Positions 25,346 through 34,475 of a stretch of 61,986 nt of DNA are shown in pieces (the first letter of the stretch is position 1; each line of letters starts with the position of its first letter). Source of the stretch: Bacillota bacterium (GTDB lineage: Bacteria > Bacillota_A > Clostridia > Christensenellales > Aristaeellaceae); NCBI GenBank assembly GCA_023421735.1, contig JAEZSP010000039.1, positions 1 through 61,986 of the forward strand, in the 5' to 3' direction. The notes beneath the pieces are model-generated. The model was not told the DNA's origin and searched no databases. It was given only the letters and a program-made list of their open reading frames with translations. The translations under genes and the position numbers were made by a program.

Positions 25346-27208
25346 TTATTCGATGTCCGTCCAAACAAGCATCTCGCCCTCATCGCGGTTGGCCCATGCA
25401 AAATAGGGGATGAACCGCGCAAGGATCGGGACGCGCTTTGTCTCGTCATAGTCCATGTAAAGCGGCGCGGGTTCGGGCCATTCCCGGCGCGTCGCGGGCA
25501 GTTCAATCGTTGGAACGCCCAGCTGCCCATCCCACGCAATGGCGGGCGCCTTGCCGCACGTCAGTTTGATGTCCTTGAGGTTTTTGCCGTTGTCCTGCTC
25601 CTCGAGGCAATAGACGATCGGTCCGCGCATCACGCTCACGCGTCCCGCGTCCTCGTGAAGCGCCGGATGCGCCGCGACGAGGCGTACGTCAAGCGCGATC
25701 TCGAGCGTCAACACATCGCCCGCCGCCCACGTCCGATCGACCCGTGCATAGCCGTCCTTGACAGGGGCCTCCACCGCGTCTTTATTGACGGCAAGCGTCC
25801 AGCGCTTTGCCCAACCGGGAATCCGCACGGCGATTGCATAGTCGCCCGGCGCGGGGGTGATGTCGATGTGTCCGTCCATGGGATACGCCGTCCGCATGGT
25901 CACCCGTCCAAACCGCGTGTCCGCGTCACAGTCCATATAGTGGTGAACATACAGGATACCCTCCCCCTGCGTGTAGGCAAAATCGCCAACCGAGCCGATC
26001 ATCCTCAGCACGTTCGGCGGACAGCAGGAGCAGTCAAACACCCGCACGCGCCGCACGATGGGCATGTGATCCTTTGTCTTGCCGTAATAATCGTTGAAAT
26101 GGATGATGTCCGGGTGCGCCTCGAGTGGATTTTCATAGAAAAAGCGCGTGCCGTCGAGCGAAATGCCCGCCAGCATGCCGTTATAAAGCGCCAGTTCCGC
26201 CACGTCCGCATACACGGCCTTCGGCTCCATGCGGCTCATCCTGCGCGCAAACAGTGCGAGCGCGAGCGCGGCGCAGGTTTCGGCATATGCCGTTCTGTTC
26301 ATGAGGTCATAGTCAATCGTGAACGCCTCTCCCACATGGCTGGACCCAATTCCGCCCGTGACGTACATCCGTCTCTCTGCGATGTTCGCAAACAGCCGCT
26401 CGCACGCCCTTTTCAGCGCATCATCCCCGTCCTGCCACGCGAGATCAGCCATGCCGGCGTACAGATAGCACGCGCGCACGCTGTGCCCCTCGGCGGTCGT
26501 TTGTTCGCGCACGGGTTTGTGCGCCTGCGCGTAGCTCATCTTTCCGCCAAACACGCTGTAGGTCTTATCCGTCTTCGACGTCCCGCGCGTATCGATAAAA
26601 TACCTGAGAAGCGTCAGCCATTTTTCGTCGCCCGTCGCGCGGTAGAGCTTGAAAAGCGCCAGCTCAATCTCCGGATGACCTGGCGTGTCAAACCCGGCGG
26701 AATGCTCCACGCGGAACACACGATCCACCAGAGACGCATACTTGACCATTAACTGCAAGAGCCTGTCCTTACCCGTCGCCGCCCGATATGCAACCGCCGC
26801 CTCAATCAGGTGACCCAGATCGTAGAGTTCGTGATCCGTATAGCGCGTAAACCGGTTTTCCGGCTCGCAGGTGTCAAAATAAATGTTGAAATACCCGTCC
26901 TCGCGCTGGTGTGCGGCGATCTTGTCCACCGCGTCGTCCACCAATTTTTCGATCCCCGCATCGCGCTTCTCCATGAGAAGGTACGCCGCCGCCTCAATCC
27001 ATTTTGCAATGTCGCTGTCCCAGAAGATGTGCGGCTTGTGCGCCATGCCTTCCTTCCATTGAAAGTCCAGCGCGCCAAATCGCCCGGTGTCGGAAAAGCG
27101 CTCGTACACAGCCATCAGCCCGTTCTCGCGCGCCACATCCCGCCATTTCCCCCAAAACCCGCCCGTCACGCGCACATTTGCGCGTCCAAGATCCGTCATT
27201 TTACCCAT
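25346..27208 (-). CDS. GH127 beta-L-arabinofuranosidase-like protein
   Basis: 620 aa from the ATG at 27208, preceded by GGGGTGG. GH127/DUF1680 hallmarks: VRVTGGFWGKWRDV, IAKWIEAAAYLL, DGYFNIYF, LYDLGHLIEAAVAYRAATGK, GHPEIELALFKLYRATGD and the catalytic-site cysteines in VFDCSCCPPNVLRMIGS. The family uses a zinc-bound Cys nucleophile to release L-arabinofuranose. There is no signal peptide. It is transcribed away from the RpiR regulator at 27409, which probably controls it. Confidence 0.93.
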   Translation of the reverse strand: MGKMTDLGRANVRVTGGFWGKWRDVARENGLMAVYERFSDTGRFGALDFQWKEGMAHKPHIFWDSDIAKWIEAAAYLLMEKRDAGIEKLVDDAVDKIAAHQREDGYFNIYFDTCEPENRFTRYTDHELYDLGHLIEAAVAYRAATGKDRLLQLMVKYASLVDRVFRVEHSAGFDTPGHPEIELALFKLYRATGDEKWLTLLRYFIDTRGTSKTDKTYSVFGGKMSYAQAHKPVREQTTAEGHSVRACYLYAGMADLAWQDGDDALKRACERLFANIAERRMYVTGGIGSSHVGEAFTIDYDLMNRTAYAETCAALALALFARRMSRMEPKAVYADVAELALYNGMLAGISLDGTRFFYENPLEAHPDIIHFNDYYGKTKDHMPIVRRVRVFDCSCCPPNVLRMIGSVGDFAYTQGEGILYVHHYMDCDADTRFGRVTMRTAYPMDGHIDITPAPGDYAIAVRIPGWAKRWTLAVNKDAVEAPVKDGYARVDRTWAAGDVLTLEIALDVRLVAAHPALHEDAGRVSVMRGPIVYCLEEQDNGKNLKDIKLTCGKAPAIAWDGQLGVPTIELPATRREWPEPAPLYMDYDETKRVPILARFIPYFAWANRDEGEMLVWTDIE

Positions 27209-27258
27209 ATATACCACCCCGCCTGATGATACCATAGATTCTTTGTGATTTCCATAAG

Positions 27259-27281
27259 TATTTTTAACCACGAAATACTGC
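27259..27281. promoter_or_regulatory. Candidate operator between GH127 and the RpiR regulator
   Basis: AGTATTT (27259-27265), 9-nt gap, AAATACT (27275-27281): a 7-bp inverted repeat in the divergent intergenic region, just upstream of an extended -10 (TGGTATCAT) for GH127. RpiR-type regulators bind short palindromes, so it is a plausible but untested site. Confidence 0.35.
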
Positions 27282-27341
27282 ATTTTTTTACATTGAGAGA
27301 ACGAAATGCGCCCCATTTTTGCATATTTGATGTTCCTCTAC

Positions 27342-27370
27342 TTGCAAAATTCATAAACTTGGTGTATACT
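27342..27370 (+). promoter_or_regulatory. Promoter of the RpiR regulator gene
   Basis: TTGCAA (27342-27347), 17-nt spacer, TATACT (27365-27370), 38 bp before the ATG. CTTGCA at 27341 and TGCAAG at 27372 flank it and could serve an autoregulatory site. Confidence 0.75.
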
Positions 27371-27408
27371 CTGCAAGATAAGCGAGTTTTGCACGGAGGT
27401 TATGCAGA

Positions 27409-28275
27409 ATGGAAAACGCGCAGGAACTGATACAGCGGCTCAATCATAGCGGAAAAAAGCTTTCAAAGAGCCATCGCCGTATCGCGGAATGCATCGTGAC
27501 CCACTACGACAAGGTGGTTTTTATGACCGCCTCCCGATTGGGTGAGTATGTGGGCGTATCGGAATCGACGGTTGTTCGCTTTGCGGCCGCGCTCGGCTAC
27601 ACCGGCTATCCGCAGCTCCAAAAGGCACTTCAGGAACTCATTCGCCATCGGCTTACCGCCGCGCAGCGCTTCGAAATGACGAGCGACATGGATCATGCGC
27701 AGGTGCTCAACAAGGTGCTGAAGGCGGATATTCAGAATATCCGCTCGACGCTGGACGAGCTGGACGTCAACGCGTTTGAGCTGGCCATCGATAAGATTAT
27801 CCAGGCGCGGCACATCTATGTGCTGGGTCTGCGTGCGTCTGCCCCCGTCGCGCAGTTTTTCACCCACTATCTCCGGTTTATTTTCCGGGAAGTGGAGTGC
27901 GTGACTTCGGGCGTTTCAGACGTGTTTGAGCAGCTTGCGCGCATCGGCGAAGACGACCTCCTGATCGGCATTTCCTTTCCTCGTTACACAAGCCGTTCCA
28001 TCGAGGCCATGGAATTCGCGCGTTCGCGCGGAGCGGAATTGATCGCAATTACAGACGGTCCGCTCTCCCCCCTGCACGCGACAGCGGATATTTGCCTGAA
28101 CGCGAAAAGCGATATGGCATCGTTCGTCGATTCGTTCGCGGCGCCTCTCTCGCTCATCAACGCGCTCATCGTGGCGCTGGCGCAGCGGCGGCGGCAGGAA
28201 GTATCCGAATATTTCGATAAAATTGAGAATATCTGGGGCACATACAACGTGTATCTTGCCAAGACCGGAGAGTAA
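27409..28275 (+). CDS. MurR/RpiR family transcriptional regulator
   Basis: 288 aa. N-terminal helix-turn-helix of the RpiR type (LSKSHRRIAECIVTHYDKVVF split by FMTASRLGEYVGVSESTVVRF), then a SIS domain (about 110-250: IYVLGLRASAPVAQFFTHYL, DLLIGISFPRYTSRSIEAMEFARSRG) that binds a phosphosugar. Such regulators control sugar catabolism. Divergent placement from GH127-GH172 makes those genes the likely target. The flavoprotein gene starts 4 bp after its stop. Confidence 0.93.
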   Translation: MENAQELIQRLNHSGKKLSKSHRRIAECIVTHYDKVVFMTASRLGEYVGVSESTVVRFAAALGYTGYPQLQKALQELIRHRLTAAQRFEMTSDMDHAQVLNKVLKADIQNIRSTLDELDVNAFELAIDKIIQARHIYVLGLRASAPVAQFFTHYLRFIFREVECVTSGVSDVFEQLARIGEDDLLIGISFPRYTSRSIEAMEFARSRGAELIAITDGPLSPLHATADICLNAKSDMASFVDSFAAPLSLINALIVALAQRRRQEVSEYFDKIENIWGTYNVYLAKTGE

Positions 28276-28279
28276 TATC

Positions 28280-29506
28280 ATGAAAAAGGTGATCATCGTC
28301 GGAGGCGGCGCGGCGGGCATGCTCGCGGCGCTTTTTGCCGCGCGCGCGGGCGCGCAGGTGCAGCTCCTCGAGCGCAACGAAAAGCTCGGAAAAAAGCTCT
28401 ATATCACGGGCAAGGGCCGCTGCAACCTGACAAATGCCGCCGAGCAGGAACCCTTTATGCGGCACATTCTCCGGAACCCGCGCTTTCTGTACGCGGCGCT
28501 CGCAGCGCTCGACAATGTGAAGCTGATGGATTTGATCGAGTCGCTCGGCGTGCCAGTCAAGGTGGAGCGCGGCGACCGCGTGTTTCCGCAATCCGAGAAG
28601 GCCAGCGACATCAACCGCGCGCTCGAACGCGAACTGCGCCGTCTCGGCGTCGCCATTCGGCTGAACGCGCGCGTGCGGGAGCTTGCGACCGAAGACGGGC
28701 ACGTAACGGGCGTGCTGCTCCAATCCGGTGATACGGTCGCGGGCGATGCTGTGATCCTGGCGACAGGCGGCCTAAGCTATCCCATGACAGGCTCCACGGG
28801 CGACGGCTACGCGCTTGCGCGCGCAACCGGCCACGGGGTTACGGATCTCCTGCCTGCCCTCGTTCCCCTCGAGACAAGCGAAAGCTGGCCGTTTGCGCTC
28901 ACGGGCCTGTCGCTGAAAAACGTGACGCTTCACGCATGGGCGGGCAAAAAGCGCGTCTTTTCGGAACAGGGCGAGCTTCTGTTTACCCACTTTGGTCTTT
29001 CCGGTCCCCTGATCCTCACACTTTCGAGCCTCCTGCCCGCGGATCTTTCCGACGTGCGGCTTGTGATCGATTTAAAACCCGCCATCGACGATGGCACGCT
29101 CGATCAGCGGCTCCTGCGCGAATTCCGGGACAATTCCAGAAAATCGATGTCCACCGTCATCGATGCGCTTGCCCCACACGCGCTCGGCATGGCGCTGCTG
29201 GATCTGGCGGAAATCCCGCCCGCCAGGAGCGCGAATGCCGTCACACAGGAGGAGCGCAAGCGCCTGCGCGTCCTTCTGAAAAATCTGCCGCTCACCCCCA
29301 AGGCGCTGCGCGGTTTTGACGAGGCGGTCATCACGCGCGGCGGCATCCGCGTCAAAGACGTCAACCCCTCCACGCTCGAATCAAAGCTGCTTCCCGGTTT
29401 GTTTTTCGCGGGCGAGCTTCTCGATCTCGACGCGACAACGGGCGGTTTCAACCTCCAGATCGCGTTTTCAACCGGCGCGCTGGCGGGCCAATCCGCAGCA
29501 CAATAG
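28280..29506 (+). CDS. HI0933/YhiN family FAD-dependent oxidoreductase
   Basis: 408 aa from the ATG at 28280 (GGAGAG upstream). FAD-binding GGGAAGMLAALFAARAG at the N-terminus, then the family-specific GKKLYITGKGRCNLTN, DAVILATGGLSYPMTGSTGDGYALA and the C-terminal GGIRVKDVNPSTLESKLLPG and LLDLDATTGGFNLQIAFSTG. These proteins are widespread and mostly uncharacterised; gut relatives reduce bile acid intermediates, but that cannot be inferred here. Coupled to the RpiR gene, followed by a terminator. Confidence 0.92.
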   Translation: MKKVIIVGGGAAGMLAALFAARAGAQVQLLERNEKLGKKLYITGKGRCNLTNAAEQEPFMRHILRNPRFLYAALAALDNVKLMDLIESLGVPVKVERGDRVFPQSEKASDINRALERELRRLGVAIRLNARVRELATEDGHVTGVLLQSGDTVAGDAVILATGGLSYPMTGSTGDGYALARATGHGVTDLLPALVPLETSESWPFALTGLSLKNVTLHAWAGKKRVFSEQGELLFTHFGLSGPLILTLSSLLPADLSDVRLVIDLKPAIDDGTLDQRLLREFRDNSRKSMSTVIDALAPHALGMALLDLAEIPPARSANAVTQEERKRLRVLLKNLPLTPKALRGFDEAVITRGGIRVKDVNPSTLESKLLPGLFFAGELLDLDATTGGFNLQIAFSTGALAGQSAAQ

Positions 29507-29565
29507 ATGCACATACGGTCATATTCCGATCCCTTCTGAATATATAGTTAGCAAACAAATGATAA

Positions 29566-29594
29566 GTCGCCGCGCGAAGTGCGGCGACATTTTT
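29566..29594 (+). terminator. Intrinsic terminator after the flavoprotein gene
   Basis: GTCGCCGC (29566-29573), 7-nt loop, GCGGCGAC (29581-29588), then ATTTTT. Confidence 0.85.
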
Positions 29595-29616
29595 CGCTCA
29601 ATGGGGAGGGATTGAA

Positions 29617-30870
29617 ATGCTTCGGAAAATGATCGCACTCACACTGACCTTGATGCTTTTGGCCGCCTGCGCGCTTGCGACCGAGGTTGAAACGGCCCCG
29701 GTTCGCACGCTGATCGACGCGAAGATCGTCACAAAGGTGCTCGATGAGGGACAGGTTGTCGCAGGTGTGCGGCTCGAATGGGATGTGCCCTTTGCGGCGG
29801 GAGAGCTCACGACGGCAAGCTTTGTCGTAAACGGCTACACCATCCTCGGCGTGTACGTCAACGAGGACGGCGCGTGGAAGCATGCACAGACGCAGGGGCA
29901 ATTCGTGTTCCTCGCGTTCGAAGACCCAGCGGGGATCGGCACCGGTACGCACAATACGCTCCAGTACAAGGACGGCGGAAACGTCCTGCGCGATTTGACG
30001 ATCGACATCCAGTGCCTCTATGACATGAATCTCTACGTCGCCAAGGGTTACATACACAGCGAAATCGACGATTACATGGCCCTTTCCGAAACGGCTGACG
30101 ACTATACCACCGACTATCGGCTCTTCATCCCGGACGGCTGGGAGGACGCGCAACTGCCCCTTGTCATCTGGCTGCACGGCGCAGGCGAACGCGGATCGGA
30201 CAACTATGCCCAGCTCGCGGCCAATCGCGGCGCGCTCAACTTCTCGGACGCAGAGGCGCAGGCCGCGCACCCCTGCTTTGTGCTCGCGCCGCAGGCGCAT
30301 GAGACGGGCTGGGATGAATTCGCCCTTGCAAACATCAATTCCGTGGTGCTTGGACTCATCGAAAACTTCAACGTCGATGCTTCGCGTATCTATGTCGCGG
30401 GTTGCTCGATGGGTGGACGCGGCTCCAAGGCGCTCGTGCTCGCCTATCCCAACATGATCGCCGCGGCGCTCGTGACCGCAAATTCCAGCTTCTCGGACGA
30501 CGAGGCCGAACTGCGCGCGTTTGCCGAGGTGCCGATGTGGCTGATCTCCGCGGCGGACGACAGCGGCGGCGAGGCGGGCGCGCGGCTTGCCGAAAATGTC
30601 GGCCTGATCGAAAGCCTCGGCATCAACATCGTCGCCTCCCTCGATTCGGACGGACTCAATGGCTTCTTGCGCGGACAGGACGCGGTGGCGGATGTCCAGC
30701 GCGTAATCGACGAAGCGGACGAAACGGGCATCAACATGATCGCTTCGACCTATATCGTCGGAACTGTGCTCCCCGCCGCCCATTGGTCGTGGATGGCCGC
30801 GACGGACAACGCGGCCGTGCGCGATTGGCTGTTCTCCCATGTGAACGAAGCGCCCTATGCCGGTCAATAG
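29617..30870 (+). CDS. Secreted alpha/beta-hydrolase, probable lipoprotein esterase
   Basis: 417 aa. A signal sequence with lipobox LLAAC (Cys18) predicts attachment to the outer face of the membrane. Residues 25-140 form a beta-rich domain; 165-415 form the hydrolase: oxyanion loop LPLVIWLHGAGERG (HGAG at 187-190), nucleophile elbow AGCSMGGRGS (Ser264) and a late histidine in AAHWSWM (about 386). This is the architecture of bacterial feruloyl/acetyl-xylan-type esterases related to PHB depolymerase. A role in deacylating plant polysaccharide fits the nearby arabinofuranosidases; the exact ester is unknown. GGAGGG lies upstream and a strong terminator follows. Confidence 0.85.
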   Translation: MLRKMIALTLTLMLLAACALATEVETAPVRTLIDAKIVTKVLDEGQVVAGVRLEWDVPFAAGELTTASFVVNGYTILGVYVNEDGAWKHAQTQGQFVFLAFEDPAGIGTGTHNTLQYKDGGNVLRDLTIDIQCLYDMNLYVAKGYIHSEIDDYMALSETADDYTTDYRLFIPDGWEDAQLPLVIWLHGAGERGSDNYAQLAANRGALNFSDAEAQAAHPCFVLAPQAHETGWDEFALANINSVVLGLIENFNVDASRIYVAGCSMGGRGSKALVLAYPNMIAAALVTANSSFSDDEAELRAFAEVPMWLISAADDSGGEAGARLAENVGLIESLGINIVASLDSDGLNGFLRGQDAVADVQRVIDEADETGINMIASTYIVGTVLPAAHWSWMAATDNAAVRDWLFSHVNEAPYAGQ

Positions 30871-30882
30871 ACGCACCGACCG

Positions 30883-30914
30883 CCCCGGAGCAAACTGCTC
30901 CGGGGTTTTTCTTT
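30883..30914 (+). terminator. Intrinsic terminator after the esterase gene
   Basis: A 10-bp perfect stem (CCCCGGAGCA / TGCTCCGGGG) with an AAC loop, followed by TTTTTCTTTT. Confidence 0.95.
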
Positions 30915-30940
30915 TCATATATGCATCCATGTGGTATAAT
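30912..30940 (+). promoter_or_regulatory. Promoter of the flavodoxin gene
   Basis: Perfect extended -10, TGGTATAAT ending at 30940, with a weak -35 (TTTTCA at 30912-30917, 17-nt spacer). It overlaps the T-tract of the preceding terminator. Confidence 0.72.
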
Positions 30941-30967
30941 CTTCCCAACAGACAGAGGAGGCACCTC

Positions 30968-31453
30968 ATGAACATACTGATCGCCTATTCCACGAGAAGC
31001 GGAACGACCGCGAAATGCGCGAATCTGCTTGCCGAGAAACTGGGTGGCGCGACGGTCGCCGATTTGAAGCGAGAGATCCCCGATCCCTCGCAGTTCGACG
31101 TCGTGATCGTCGGCGGTGCGCTGCGGACGGGCAATATCACCGGAGAAACGCTCGAATATCTTCACCGCTGCGAACACCTGTTGCTCGAAAAGCCGCTCGG
31201 GCTGTTCGTCTGCGCAGGCTCCGAGGATCAGGTGGAGGACGTTTTTCAAAAAAACGTTCCGCAGGCGCTTCTTTCCCACGCCACATGCCACATGAGCTTC
31301 GGCGGGGAGCTGGATCCCCGGCGCGCACGCGGGTTCGAAAAGATCATCATTAAAATGATCCTCAAAAACGCGGCAAAAAACGGCACCGAGATGCGCGTGC
31401 TGCCCGAGCGGATCGACCAATTTGCACAGATCATGCGCACGGCGTGCTCCTGA
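30968..31453 (+). CDS. Flavodoxin-domain protein
   Basis: 161 aa from the ATG at 30968, 6 nt after GAGGAGG. The N-terminal FMN phosphate loop is IAYSTRSGTTAKCANLL; VVIVGGALRTGNITGETLEYL and LGLFVCAGSEDQ follow as in the protoporphyrinogen oxidase HemG / flavodoxin_5 type. Function is electron transfer or oxidation of an unidentified substrate. It stands alone after its own promoter. Confidence 0.85.
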   Translation: MNILIAYSTRSGTTAKCANLLAEKLGGATVADLKREIPDPSQFDVVIVGGALRTGNITGETLEYLHRCEHLLLEKPLGLFVCAGSEDQVEDVFQKNVPQALLSHATCHMSFGGELDPRRARGFEKIIIKMILKNAAKNGTEMRVLPERIDQFAQIMRTACS

Positions 31454-31641
31454 TTCCCCTTTGCGCGGCAACGTGCCCTCTTGGATCGGGGGACCTTTCT
31501 GCACGCAGTTGATCGGCACGCCGATTCGCAAACCGCCAGGCGCAATGCGCTTTCCCGTTCCCCCATTCTGTCAAGCCATTCGCGCACTGTCTTTCAATGC
31601 CCCCTGTGCGCGCACATACGGCGCATCGTGCGGCATGCGGC

Positions 31642-31670
31642 TTGACAGCATGACAACCGGATGTTATGCT
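31642..31670 (+). promoter_or_regulatory. Promoter upstream of the DNA glycosylase gene
   Basis: TTGACA (31642-31647), 17-nt spacer, TATGCT (31665-31670) with TG one base before the -10. It lies 197 bp upstream of the ATG, leaving a long structured leader. Confidence 0.78.
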
Positions 31671-31730
31671 GAGGTCATACCACACAATTCAGCGGCACGC
31701 TGGCGGCTGCTTTTCCGCCATATGCCGCTT

Positions 31731-31772
31731 GCAAATATCTTGATTTACTGCCAGTAAACCTTCGATATTTGC
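31731..31772. repeat. Nested palindromes in the glycosylase leader
   Basis: GCAAATATC (31731-31739) and GATATTTGC (31764-31772) enclose TTTACTG-C-CAGTAAA (31744-31758). The double symmetry could be an operator or an RNA stem with two hairpins. Confidence 0.7.
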
Positions 31773-31866
31773 AATTGCATCTGACGAAAAATCCGCACGT
31801 CATCGCACCACTTCATTTGTGCGGTATTGCCCTGATCTTACATTCAGCATCGTGGAGGAACTGCCC

Positions 31867-32655
31867 ATGCCGGAATTGCCCGACCTCACCGTGTACGCCG
31901 AAAACCTCAAAAAGTGCGTCCTGGACAGAACGATTGCAGACGCTCTCGTCGTACATGGCGGTAGAATCAAACCTTCGCCCCCCGCGCTTGTCAAAGCCGC
32001 GCAGGGCGCTTTTGTCGCGGACATCGTGCGCATCGGCAAAGAACTCATCTTCTCGCTCTCGAATGACAAATCCTTTGCCGTTCACCTCATGCTCAGCGGC
32101 AGGTTTCATTTGACGACCACCGCGGAAGCGGAGGCGCTCCCCGGGCGCATCGTCACGTTCGCATTCGAAGATGGTGACGCGCTGACCGTATCCGACCCAA
32201 GCAAGCTGTGCAAATTGACGCTCAATCCGAAAAAGAGCACCGTTCCAGATGTGCTCTCGGATGAATTCGACCGCGCCGCCTTTGCACGCGCAGCGCGTAA
32301 ATATGCGTGGCTCAACGTGAAGGCATTTTTGACCGATCAAAAGATCATGCTGGGCATCGGCAATGCCTATGCGGACGAAATCCTGTTCCGCGCAAACATC
32401 TCTCCCGAGGAGTATGTGGGCCGGATTCCCCCGGAAGCGCTGTCCGAGCTATGGACAGCCATTCGGGACACGCTCACGGACGCCATCACGTCCATCCGCG
32501 CAATCGCGCCGGATATCATCGGCGGCGAGGAGCGAAGTTTCCTCAAGGTTCATCATCCCGACAAAAAGGAAACGGACGCGGGCGACCTCATATTGGTCAA
32601 GGAAATCGCGGGAAAGAAGACCTATTACACCGCGCGGCAACGGCGCTTTCGCTGA
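31867..32655 (+). CDS. Fpg/Nei family DNA glycosylase, zinc-less
   Basis: 262 aa. MPELPDLTVYAENL gives the catalytic Pro (after Met removal) and Glu; FAVHLMLSGRFHLT and IMLGIGNAYADEILFRANI (H2TH domain) follow. The C-terminal finger lacks the four cysteines of MutM and reads KKTYYTARQRRF, as in zinc-less Fpg/Nei relatives. The enzyme removes oxidised bases and nicks the abasic site by beta/delta elimination. Substrate preference (8-oxoG or pyrimidines) cannot be assigned. TGGAGG precedes the ATG. Confidence 0.92.
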   Translation: MPELPDLTVYAENLKKCVLDRTIADALVVHGGRIKPSPPALVKAAQGAFVADIVRIGKELIFSLSNDKSFAVHLMLSGRFHLTTTAEAEALPGRIVTFAFEDGDALTVSDPSKLCKLTLNPKKSTVPDVLSDEFDRAAFARAARKYAWLNVKAFLTDQKIMLGIGNAYADEILFRANISPEEYVGRIPPEALSELWTAIRDTLTDAITSIRAIAPDIIGGEERSFLKVHHPDKKETDAGDLILVKEIAGKKTYYTARQRRFR

Positions 32656-32685
32656 CATTCAAATGCAAATGAAGAGGAAATCCGT

Positions 32686-33930
32686 ATGAAGCTGTTTCCC
32701 CCCAGGCATCGGCCACGCCCAAAGGCATTGGAATTTTTCAAGTATATCGGCCCCGGCCTTCTGGTCACGGTCGGGTTTATCGATCCCGGCAACTGGGCTT
32801 CGAATATTGCCGCCGGCTCAGACTTTGGCTATGCGCTTCTTTGGATGGTGACGCTCTCGACGATCATGCTGATCGTCCTGCAGCACAACGCCGCGCATCT
32901 GGGCATCGTGACCGGAAAATGCCTGTCTGAGGCGGTCGCGCAAAACGTGAAACCGCGCATGGGCGTCTTTGTGCTCGCAACCGCCATTTTCGCAGCCGTA
33001 TCAACCGCGCTTGCGGAAATACTGGGCGGCGCAATCGCCCTCAACATGCTGTTTCATCTGCCCATCAAGATCGGTACGATTTTGGTTCTTGCCGTCGCGC
33101 TCTTTTTGCAGTTCACCAATTCATATAAGAAGATTGAAAAGATCATCATCGGCTTCGTGTCGCTCATCGGGCTTTCGTTCATCTTCGAGATTGCAATCGT
33201 CCACATAGATTGGGCACAGGCGGCAGTCGGGTGGGTCAAACCCGCGTTTCCGCAGGGCTCCATGCCCGTCATCATGAGCGTGCTCGGGGCGGTGGTCATG
33301 CCGCACAACCTGTTTCTCCACTCCGAAATCATCCAGTCCAGGCAGTGGAATTTGCAGGACGATGCAGTCATCCGGCGTCAGTTGAAATATGAATTCGGGG
33401 ACACGCTCGTCTCCATGCTCATCGGCTGGGCAATCAACAGCGCCATGATCCTCATGGCCGCGGCCACCTTTTTCGCGGGCGGGACGTCCGTGACGGATCT
33501 GTCCCAGGCCGAGCAGATGCTCCGGCCGCTTCTGGGAAACGCGGCGTCCGTCGTATTCGCGGTGGCGCTCCTGTTTGCGGGCCTCTCGTCGAGCATCACG
33601 GCGGGCATGGCGGGCGGCAGCATCTTCGCCGGCATTTTCAATGAGCCTTACGACATCAAGGACAGCCATACGAAAATCGGCGTAGCCCTCACCATGGTGC
33701 CAGCCGCGCTGATCGTGCTGTTCATCACTTCGCCGTTCCAGGGGCTCATCTACTCGCAGATGTTTCTGAGCATCCAGCTCCCCATCACCATCTTCGCCCA
33801 GATTTACCTCACATCGTCCAAAAAGGTCATGGGCAAGTTCGCCAATTCCCGGCTCGACAAATCGCTTTTGTGGATCATCGGCGCCATCGTAACCATTTTA
33901 AACATCGCGCTCCTGATCAGCGCATTCTGA
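32686..33930 (+). CDS. Nramp family divalent metal transporter (MntH-like)
   Basis: 414 aa, about 11 membrane helices. The metal site motifs are intact: DPGN in helix 1 (GFIDPGNWASNIAAGSDFGY) and MPHN in helix 6 (VVMPHNLFLHSEII). The methionine in MPHN favours Mn2+/Fe2+ over Mg2+. Uptake is proton-coupled. AGAGG lies upstream and the gene starts 30 bp after the glycosylase, so they may share a transcript. Its 3' end overlaps the convergent Crp-type gene by 33 bp. Confidence 0.92.
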   Translation: MKLFPPRHRPRPKALEFFKYIGPGLLVTVGFIDPGNWASNIAAGSDFGYALLWMVTLSTIMLIVLQHNAAHLGIVTGKCLSEAVAQNVKPRMGVFVLATAIFAAVSTALAEILGGAIALNMLFHLPIKIGTILVLAVALFLQFTNSYKKIEKIIIGFVSLIGLSFIFEIAIVHIDWAQAAVGWVKPAFPQGSMPVIMSVLGAVVMPHNLFLHSEIIQSRQWNLQDDAVIRRQLKYEFGDTLVSMLIGWAINSAMILMAAATFFAGGTSVTDLSQAEQMLRPLLGNAASVVFAVALLFAGLSSSITAGMAGGSIFAGIFNEPYDIKDSHTKIGVALTMVPAALIVLFITSPFQGLIYSQMFLSIQLPITIFAQIYLTSSKKVMGKFANSRLDKSLLWIIGAIVTILNIALLISAF

Positions 33931-34422
33931 GCCGCGCTCGATCAACCGAATGCTGCGATTGGATCCGGAGATCACGCCTTCCTCCCGAAGCTTCTTAAAC
34001 GCCCGAAACAGCGACGGTCGCTGGACGCCCAGCCGATCAGCGAGCTCCTTTTTGCTGATCGGGAGCCGTATCTCATTCGACCCCTGTGCCGCCGCCGCAT
34101 CACGCAGATAATCCATCAGGTTTTCCCGCAGCGTCTTCTGCGTAAACATGATGATCCGGCGATTCATGAACAGGGAATTCGACGACAGGGATTGAATATA
34201 TTTCAAGACAAAATCGTGGTCGTGGAGCAATTCCGTGACCGCGTTTTTTGTGATGCGCACGAGCGCGCAATCCGAAACGGCGTAAATATTGTGCGGATAC
34301 GCGCCATGCTCCCCGAATAGCGGATTGGCGCCAATAACGGCGTTTTCTTCAAATGCAAACAGATTGACGGCGGACCCGTTTTCCGCAAGCGCATACGCAA
34401 CCAAATGACCGGTCAATACCAC
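33898..34422 (-). pseudogene. Crp/Fnr family regulator, 5'-truncated
   Basis: The GTG at 34422 is the first usable start and gives 174 aa, but the same frame runs open to a TGA at 34543-34545 and encodes a normal cyclic-nucleotide-domain N-terminus (ILERLCAARRIDGETYAKG, then HEQGENCEALD) with no ATG, GTG or TTG. The rest is intact: FEENAVIGANPLFGE and a C-terminal winged helix (LPISKKELADRLGVQRPSLF). About 15-20 N-terminal residues and the promoter appear lost. The same break truncates the divergent permease/ferredoxin gene. A functional short protein from the GTG is possible but would lack part of the sensor barrel. Confidence 0.7.
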
Positions 34423-34475
34423 ATCCAGCGCCTCGCAGTTTTCGCCCTGTTCGTGTACCGTCGCCCCCTTGGCGT

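Larger units (their letters stand above)
31454..31866. other. 413-bp intergenic region with a structured leader
   Basis: No convincing gene. The left half (31454-31640) shows nothing clear. The right half holds a good promoter (31642-31670) and about 195 nt of potential leader for the glycosylase. The leader has nested inverted repeats: GCGGCA/TGCCGC around GGCGG/CCGCC (about 31691-31729), the palindrome set at 31731-31772, and CCGCAC/GTGCGG (about 31793-31824). I know no riboswitch class that fits. Confidence 0.5.

Noticed and set aside
24449..26752. A 767-codon open frame on the plus strand
   Set aside because: It lies opposite GH172 and GH127, has no ribosome site and no recognisable domain; long antisense frames are expected in G+C-rich coding DNA.
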